The notes under the pieces were generated by a model. That model was not told the origin of the DNA, did not search any database, and was given only the letters and a program-made list of their open reading frames with translations. This document shows positions 57,771-64,000 of a stretch of 64,000 nt of DNA, piece after piece (position 1 is the first letter of the stretch; every line of letters begins with the position of its first letter). A program made the translations under genes and the position numbers. This stretch comes from Lobosporangium transversale (Eukaryota > Mortierellomycota > Mortierellomycetes > Mortierellales > Mortierellaceae). Location of the stretch: positions 310,001 through 374,000 of the forward strand of contig NW_019028995.1 in assembly GCF_002105155.1 (NCBI RefSeq), given 5' to 3'.

Positions 57771-60063
57771 CTAGCGTCGTGCGCGCTTTGCACCCGGAGC
57801 AGACGACTCTTCCGAGGGTTTGCACTTTGCAGGTCTCTCTTGCCTCTCAATTTGAGCAAGACCGATTCTTGCGATGTTTTCCGCCCCTACTGCGTCACGG
57901 TCGAAGAATACCTTACATGCGCGGCAATATTTAGAGCAAGGGTACACAGCCTCTAAAAAGCTATCGCAGAGGGGTCGGGGACAGCGGGCGCTGGTGTAAA
58001 ATTCGTGCGCCCCTACAGTGAAGTGTCCTCGTGCTTTGACCTAAGCGTTTCAAATGGCAGTCGTTTATTAGCAAAGGTTCTATGGCTTTCCAGCTTTTTT
58101 TACTTTTTTAAAAAAGTCATACCTGTGTGACAAGGTGTCTCGTTATAGTAGTGTGCTTGCTGGGAACTCCCTTACTACTTTCAAAGGACCCTAAGCCGAC
58201 GACAAGCACTCCTTTTTCCCCGAGCATCTTCAATACTCGCTGCACCGCATAGTCGAACGTAGCTCGTTGAGCCTTTCGTAAGTCCCATTTTTTTTTTTTA
58301 GGTGCCATCTGGACTCGTAGAACTCTTGAAGCACATCCAAATTCTTTGATCCTGTCTGTGTCTGGGATTCTTCGTTCATCCATTGAAAGTACTCGTTGTA
58401 CGCATCCCTTCCAAACACAGGGGATGGCGCTCTCAACCTCAATCATTCCTTTTTCACGCTTCCTTTTGTTCAACAGGTGATTGAAGCGGAGGACGGGGAG
58501 GTACAAGAACCTGCTTCTTACCTTCACCGTTTGCCGCAAGTTAGGGTTGTGAGGGTCCAGCGAGGAAAACGTAAGGGCGTTAACAATACCAGGATCACAT
58601 CCGACGATAGTTGTGGTGTTTGCGGATGGGCATCGCCCTGGCTTGTTGAATGTGAGCTCAACGTTTTCAAGCAGCTTGGAGCTCCTCTTCCAGTTTATGT
58701 TTGCATAGTCTTCATCTGTCAGGTCTTCACCGGCTGCCTTTGAACACGTCGTGTTGAGAAATCCCTGAGAAAACTCCAGTTCTTGGCTGGGGTCTTCTTC
58801 ATCTACGTCAGACTGCTGCTGTCTCTTCGTCTGGGTTGTGTCATAGGCAAGTAGATTCAGAACTAGACCGTTGGTAGAAATCGTTTCTTTGAGTTTGAAC
58901 CGAGTTATATCTTTGTCTTGTGACTGTAGGAATACTTTGTCTCGATATCCATGAACCATGCGATCACCTCCAATGTCACAAAAGAGAGCCTGTATCAAAA
59001 CCCCTTTTGTTCCCTGTACACACTCATACATTGCAGTCTTGGAAGCATTATTGAGAGGCAGAATGCGCTCCAGCAGCTGCTTGGTATCTTCGTTCGCCCA
59101 GAGGACGTCAACTAGGGCGTGTTCAGACAGATACACATACCTGGGTGACCAGGGGGGCGTAGGAAAGTCTGAGTATTTTTTCACTTTTTTGTTCTCCCGC
59201 AAAAAAAACTCAATGTCGCTCATATCTTCGTTTGTTTTCTGGACATCAAACTAGAAAAAAATAAAAGAGTCTGAATATAGAGCATTTGATTGCAGAATAT
59301 GCATGAAAATAACCTACACAAGGTTATACCATTGCGTTCCTGTAGTGCTGCCTTAATGATGTCTGTACTTGGCCCATTAGTAGCTCTGACGCTCTTGGAA
59401 ATGAGATCTTTTTGGGATCAAGCCTTGCACGTCCCCCAATGTGATGTCTATTTCCTTTATTGGGGAAAGTTCAGTGGTGGCCTTGAAATGTTCATAAGCG
59501 AGGATATAGTGGGCGTTTCTACCGCCCTTCCTTGTTTTTCTGCCCTCGCGTAAGCTGAATAGGGGGCCACCTTGGCCACTTAAAAGAAGGGTGGCGAGAC
59601 AGAAGGAATAGTTAGTGCTATCCAAGACCTCGTCCAGTGCCTTTTTCCTCGACCTTGCTACCCCTGGTAGCCGCATGATCCTCTCAATGTCCAAGGCAAT
59701 CGCCGAGTATGCATAGCGGCGTAGTCGGCTGCGGACAGCAACTGCCCCTCGGATCTGGCTTGCAATATTATCCCTTTCATCTGCGTCCAGTCTGCCTTTC
59801 CTTGCCATGGAAGCCTTGAGGGGTCCAATTGTTAAGGCCTTGATAGGATGCTTACTACTGTAGCTGTGATCAACCTTCGTAGCATCCTTCAAGTTCCTAA
59901 TTGGTGCACCTTCTTTTTTTACCCCTGTGGAGCTTCTTGCCTTTGTGCTTCCGCTTTTGTTTTTTCTGTTGCTCTTTTTTGCCTTTTTCCGACGTGGTGG
60001 ATGCCTAAGGCCCGGCCTATCGTGCTGACGGCAGTTACTGATATCAACTGTGCGCTCATTCAA
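57771..60063 (-). CDS. Fanzor/TnpB-like RuvC nuclease (possibly the C-terminal half of a larger fusion)
   Basis: Minus-strand exons are (from) 60063-59523, 59454-59330, 59250-58123 and 58040-57771. Splicing at 59522/59455 joins RKTRKG to GNRHHIGGRARLDPKK and avoids stops in the unspliced frame. The RuvC-I motif is IVGCDPGIVNALTFS (catalytic Asp at 58596-58594). A VVGLGSFESSKG block sits where RuvC-II is expected. The last exon has the TnpB-type zinc finger EFYTSARCPRPLC..YPCSKYCRAC, and RuvC-III is FFDRDAVGAENIARI. Fanzors are eukaryotic relatives of TnpB, and some have been shown to be RNA-guided DNA endonucleases. No canonical Glu is obvious at RuvC-II, which fits the displaced Glu described for Fanzors. 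The tail is basic (KRARR). The first exon's start is uncertain, because a TGA directly precedes the ATG and acceptors at 60016 and 60004 could join it to the upstream PIN nuclease exon. Confidence 0.85.
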
Positions 60064-60220
60064 TATGCTCGGCTTGTCAGAAAAGATGGGCCGGTACTGG
60101 TTTCTATGTGACCCTTTCGCTATATAGAATGATGGTGCGTCTCTACACTATCCAAGAAAGGGACTAACGATTAGTATTGGGGACGTTTGGTTTCAGACCA
60201 AAACTATAGCTTGAGCTTTC

Positions 60221-61186
60221 TTACGTTCTGCGGCGCTGCGTTCGCCTTTGCTGAGCCATTCTATGACGAAGTTCCTTTCCTTTGAGTAGACACTGCTTGA
60301 AGTTATCGAACTCATTGTTCGATGGTAACGCTCGGGCCGACGTTTGATGGCCGGAAGTAAAAACACGGAGAGCTACTCTGAAACGGCCTTCTTCAGAGGC
60401 TGCGTTCCTTCCCAACATCTTACTAGCTTCCCTTAGGTAATCTCGAAGCATCTTATTGTAGTTTCTGCTCCACGCAACCTTTTGAATTAATTGAGGATTA
60501 TTAATCGGGCCCAACGTCTCGAGGTTCCTTGAGTAATCATTGCCTGCGATGGCACAGAATAACACCAGATATTCGTGTGATGGCAGGCTTAGTGCTTGGA
60601 TAACGTTATCTACATCGTAAACCCCAAACTTCTGTCTACGGTGTGGAGGGGGTCGCACTAGGATGCAGACTCGTTCGTACGCAAAAAAATCAGAGTCTTG
60701 GGATATCACGATCCTATCATTCTCCTCATTATGGCACCCTATGCATGGGTCCGCTTCATATGTACACAGACAGACATCGAAGACAGAGCCAAGGCCTATT
60801 GCCAGCTGATCCTTGAGGGTGTGGACTTCTCGAAGACCCTTCTGGATGCGCCTTATGACTTGAGGACGAGTCCATACCCCACTCTGAGAATTTCTCCCGA
60901 AGGCGTTCATATCGTTCTCCAAAGCATCCATATTTTTTTGTCTTATGGCTTGCCGTTCTGTTCTTGCTTTTTCTTTCTCATTACAAGGCCTCCCATCAAT
61001 ATGTATAGTCAGATTGTCCGTTTTAAAAAGATCCTTTATCTCGAGCGTCAGGGACCTTCCTACATCAATGATGGATTTGCTTTTCATCTTTGCATGGACG
61101 TCTCTACGGTGGATGTTGTAATAGAACGTACCGAGGAGATCTACATGAACAGAATGGTCAGGATTTGCCGCCAAGAAAGTGCCCAC
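60221..61186 (-). CDS. FEN1/XPG-type PIN-domain nuclease, upstream of and probably spliced to the Fanzor-like part
   Basis: The frame carries the full set of flap-nuclease acidic motifs: VHVDLLGTFYYN (D16, counting from the GTG at 61186), IHIDGRPCNEKEKARTE (D64), TYEADPCIG (E144, D146), IVISQDSDFFAY (D164, D166) and AIAGNDYSRNL (D217). These residues bind the two metal ions in FEN1, XPG, Asteroid and related nucleases. The reading frame ends at RRRT-stop, but the stop is formed by AAC|GTAAGA, a consensus donor at 60225/60224. Splicing to an acceptor before 60016 or 60004 continues in phase into the Fanzor-like frame. No ATG suits the start. The frame is open upstream to an acceptor near 61261, and an ATG at 61248 in another frame reads MGLKFFFKLVADRG, like an XPG N-terminus. 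A frameshift or a missing exon is possible. Confidence 0.75.
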   Translation of the reverse strand: MGTFLAANPDHSVHVDLLGTFYYNIHRRDVHAKMKSKSIIDVGRSLTLEIKDLFKTDNLTIHIDGRPCNEKEKARTERQAIRQKNMDALENDMNAFGRNSQSGVWTRPQVIRRIQKGLREVHTLKDQLAIGLGSVFDVCLCTYEADPCIGCHNEENDRIVISQDSDFFAYERVCILVRPPPHRRQKFGVYDVDNVIQALSLPSHEYLVLFCAIAGNDYSRNLETLGPINNPQLIQKVAWSRNYNKMLRDYLREASKMLGRNAASEEGRFRVALRVFTSGHQTSARALPSNNEFDNFKQCLLKGKELRHRMAQQRRTQRRRT

Positions 61187-61248
61187 GTCAGTTTCCGAAG
61201 GTAAACCCCGCGATCCGCAACCAGTTTGAAGAAGAACTTCAGCCCCAT

Positions 61249-63565
61249 GATCAATATCTAAGCGAAGGAGAAAGAAAAAAGGAAAGATGGTGGTGATGAA
61301 AAGAAATGAAAAAGAAAAAAAAAGAGCGACAAAGGTATAAATGGATGAGCTTTTTTATGGTTTAAAGATCCAAAGTGAATAGATAAAGAATATTGAGGAA
61401 AAGATACAGGAACAAGTAGCAGTGGTAAAAGGGATGGGACTTTGGAGCGAGCGAGTGGGAAAGGAGGAAGACAATGATCCCTTTTTATATCCTGGATTGA
61501 TGATGAGTTTTATCATTGTCTCATATAGTTTTGATATCGATCCTTTGCTTCACAGGCCACATCAATTTTTATTCAGTTCCTTTGTTTGGATTGGGGTTTT
61601 GTCCAAGTCAATAGTAGAGATCGACAAATAAATACAAGCTCTCGCATGAATGGCAGATCGGAAACAATAGCACTGAGATACCAAAGTGAGCATTCAAAAA
61701 AATTATCTCCATATACAGCATACAGTGTTGATGTCGATCCTTTGTTATACAATTTTTTTTCAGTTTCTTTTTGCATTGGCCCTTGCTTTGTGAGGAATTT
61801 AATGAATAAAAAAAAAAATTATAGTATTAAACAAGGGTAGTAAATACGTTGACAGATTTGACTCGGTGTGTAGGAACTGGTTTTGAAACAGGTGATTACA
61901 TCCTTGTCAAAGGTAACAACAAGAGAAAAAAAAGTCTTTTTTATCAAAGAATGGGTTCAGATGTCGCTCTTTGCTCCAACAGCCCCAGTACTATTGTGTT
62001 AAAGCAGAGATATTCGTTGGCTCTCAGGTTTCGGCATCAATGGCGGAGATAGGAGTGATGTAGTTGCATGCGCTTATTGCTTGGAGTAAAAGCTATCTAA
62101 GCACCCTTTCTTACTGGACGATGCCTTGTTAATGGTGATATTGCGCAGCGCCTTGTGGATGGAGGGAGAGCAGAAGCGAGAGTGGTGGTTTTTGGCGGTC
62201 GTTTGGTGTGTGTATGTGCGAATTTGATGGTTGATACCAATCGCCAAATTATATGAATATAGAATTACAGAAGCGAGATTAATACCGACGCGTTTGAGTT
62301 TCTTTCCTTGAGATTGTTATAACCATGGGATGATTGCGGAGTGGCCACCAAAATAGTTTGTTTATTTCTTCTGGAGGCTCCATTGGAAAGCGCTTGTGTT
62401 TTGAAGTTGCCTAGAAAACAAAAAAAAAACGCCGCGATGCAAAATGTGTTTCTATGCGTGCAAAAACCAAAGAGATGCTTTAGCTGTTTATTCAATAGCC
62501 TGGTGCATGTTCATGTACACACGACTGATAGTGATTGATTAACAAAAGGAAACTCTCGTCTCATCCCATGCATGTACCGCCAAATATTTTCGAAACAATA
62601 AAAGGCATGTACAGACAACAAAGAAGCACGTCAACTGTTTGATTGCTTGATCAGTATCCTCCAGTTTACTCACGTATAATATTTTTTTCTATTCACTCTT
62701 GGCGTGCTTGTACGTCTATTAAGTTTTCTGTCTGGTCGTATAACACTAGGAACCCCCCACGCCAGAAAAAAAATACTTCCCATGGTTGGTGCCAGGTCTG
62801 AAAACAATAATAATAATGCACATGCCGTGCATGGAAGATAGGGCCTTGACACTATGACCATTGTTATGCAGACTCACCGAAATCAACTTGTGATCACAAC
62901 TGCTACTCATGCTCTGTTGCCAAGGGCTTGAAAAGGGACACAAACCTCTTCTTCCTTGTTCTCATAATCCCTCACATCCTTTCAATACTTTCGCCGTAAA
63001 TGTCCATTACATTTGAATCACACATAGGCACTTCACCATTACATATATCACCTTGGGTATGATACGTTGGTGTGGTTCCCTCCAGTTTCAACAGGCCCAA
63101 CAAACTCTATTAGCAGTGCTTACCAACCCAGATATATCAAAGGAACGCAAGAAGACGAGGAAGCAAACGATGTGAAAAATCAGGTCTCGCCGAGTTGTAC
63201 AGGAAAAGATCAAGTTAGTCAAGCTTCATGGTGCGGTAGAATGAATCAACTCAGATTGCACTGCTTTCAAGTCGAGACTACGGCGGCGAATATTACCATT
63301 GCTATATTACACCAGTCAATAAATAAACGATACAATGGGCTCCCAAGCGGATGCTAGAGTCATGCGAAAGTTTTCATGAGTTTTTTTATTTGCACAAATA
63401 AAGAAGCCAGGATAGTTCCTGGATTTTAAGCCCATTTATAATGGTAAATTTGCCCTTGTTATGGATGAAGGGATAATACTAACGTAGATGGTGGGGATTT
63501 ATGTCTGTTTCGTCCAGCGTTCAGCCGTTCTTTCAGGATCGTCCCGCGCAGCTATCGCTCGACTT

Positions 63566-63598
<33 letters not shown>

Positions 63599-63601
63599 AT
63601 A
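61249..63601. other. Spacer of 2.35 kb between the nuclease gene and the right-edge gene
   Basis: The first 300 bases (purine-rich on the + strand, CT-rich on the minus strand) look like the promoter and leader of the PIN/Fanzor gene. A diverged duplication lies at 61.53 and 61.73 kb. A T29 run at about 63569-63597 abuts the second 25-base motif. ORFs such as 63067-63357 show no domain. Confidence 0.5.
61528..61782. repeat. Diverged direct duplication of about 60-70 bases
   Basis: The units at about 61528-61594 and 61727-61782 share TTGAT.TCGATCCTTTG, then TTTTATTCAGTT.CTTT-type sequence and ATTGG, with small gaps between these blocks. Confidence 0.55.
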
Positions 63602-63626
63602 ACAAGGACCCTCAGGGTCATGGGAT
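63602..63626 (-). repeat. 25-base conserved 3' motif, copy 2 (perfect 13-base palindromic core)
   Basis: 24 of 25 bases match copy 1. Here the core GACCCTGAGGGTC (63607-63619) is a perfect palindrome around its central base. It lies about 170 bases downstream of the stop of the truncated minus-strand frame at the right edge and is likewise followed by ATCAAAAAA on that strand. Confidence 0.7.
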
Positions 63627-63795
63627 TTATTTTCTACACTCTATGAACAAAATGCTCCAGAAACTATAGTCAATAAACAGCTATTACTGCACAAACGACA
63701 AGAGCCGCTGTATCCATGATTTCATAAACCCTGACCGCCGTGGTTGGTACTCAAAGTCCACCTTTCCGACGTGGCCTGTTGCGCAACGCGACAAA

Positions 63796-64000
63796 TTATC
63801 CGCTATCCATAGTCATCAAAAACTTCATTCCACCTAGCCGCTCCATCACGTCCAGTTTGGTTTTCCCAAGGTAACTGTCCCGGACTCGGTCATCCGCGAT
63901 CTTGTAGATCTCTTTTACATTCAGCTTCTGTCTTTGTCTGAGGGAAGGGACAAGGAAATCATTGCTACTACGTCTGTGCTCCCCAACACAGTTGCGTCCT
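63796..64000 (-). CDS. C-terminal part of an unidentified gene running off the right edge
   Basis: A 67-residue open frame enters from the window edge without an ATG and ends at TAA. It includes GEHRRSSNDFLVPSLRQRQK, then NVKEIYKIADDRVRDSYLGK and MERLGGMKFLMTMDSG. The composition is protein-like, basic and low in complexity bias, so it is probably a real gene end. The 3' flank carries the same 25-base motif as the Fanzor-like gene, which suggests it belongs to a related element or the same family of units. The conserved zinc finger and DRD of a Fanzor are not in this stretch. I cannot name the family. Confidence 0.5.
   Translation of the reverse strand, partial: GRNCVGEHRRSSNDFLVPSLRQRQKLNVKEIYKIADDRVRDSYLGKTKLDVMERLGGMKFLMTMDSG

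Noticed and set aside
58396-58743. + strand 115-codon frame opposite the Fanzor-like gene
   Set aside because: It is antisense to conserved RuvC coding sequence and has no domain of its own.
60698-61204. + strand 168-codon frame opposite the PIN nuclease
   Set aside because: It is antisense to the acidic nuclease motifs, which explain the sequence better.
63067-63357. 96-codon + strand frame near the right edge
   Set aside because: There is no recognisable domain, and codon use and composition are like the surrounding spacer.
1-64000. CRISPR arrays, LTR pairs and long terminal inverted repeats
   Set aside because: No regularly spaced repeats and no long direct or inverted repeat pairs were seen by eye. 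Only the 25-base motif pair stood out.

Overview
The window is 64 kb of nuclear DNA from a fungus, most likely an early-diverging, zygomycete-type lineage such as Mortierellomycota; that placement is inferred from gene style, not tested. Genes carry many short introns with GT..AG ends. Spacers are AT-rich and full of A or T homopolymers of 20-30 bases. The gene content is eukaryotic: EF-hand PP2A B'' subunit, dymeclin, UNC-50, mitoribosomal proteins, GH17 glucanase and SLC35 transporter. I saw no rRNA, no tRNA that survived inspection and no CRISPR array. Exon joins below come from reading splice signals and checking codon phase; for every joined model except the PIN/Fanzor pair the exon lengths add up to a whole number of codons ending at the stop.

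Layout. 0-14.7 kb: the last exon of an unidentified gene, a kelch-BTB protein, a decayed SGT1 fragment, a secreted-type membrane protein with a Gly/Tyr-rich tail, UNC-50/GMH1, a calmodulin-dependent protein kinase, a divergent pair of mitochondrial ribosomal proteins (mL54 and uL24m) and a small probable mitochondrial protein. 15-29 kb: tRNA(Ile)-lysidine synthase converging on a membrane-anchored GH17 glucanase, then two paralogous secreted proteins whose mature ends begin with His, resembling copper LPMOs. 29-41 kb: a very large PP2A B'' regulatory subunit gene (about 2040 aa) and a rhodanese-PTP tyrosine phosphatase, both on the minus strand. 41-45 kb is gene-poor. 45-57 kb: a subtilisin-type protease, then dymeclin, an SLC35C2/TPT-type transporter and NADH-cytochrome b5 reductase in tandem on the minus strand.

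57.6-64 kb is the unusual part. On the minus strand lies a FEN1/XPG-type PIN nuclease with all of its acidic motifs. Immediately downstream on the same strand is a TnpB/Fanzor-like RuvC nuclease with the DPG motif, a TnpB-type zinc finger and DRD. The first reading frame ends exactly at a GTAAG donor that can be spliced in phase into the second, so the two nucleases may form one protein of about 990 aa. A 25-base motif centred on GACCCTGAGGGTC lies about 140 bases past the Fanzor stop. A 24/25 copy lies at a similar distance past a second, truncated reading frame at the right edge. It is a good candidate for an element end or for part of a guide-RNA-producing region.

Functional themes: Golgi and secretory biology (UNC-50, dymeclin, SLC35), Ca2+ and phosphorylation signalling (CaMK, PP2A B'', PTP), mitochondrial translation (mL54, uL24m, TilS) and wall or polysaccharide remodelling (GH17, LPMO-like pair, secreted-type membrane protein).
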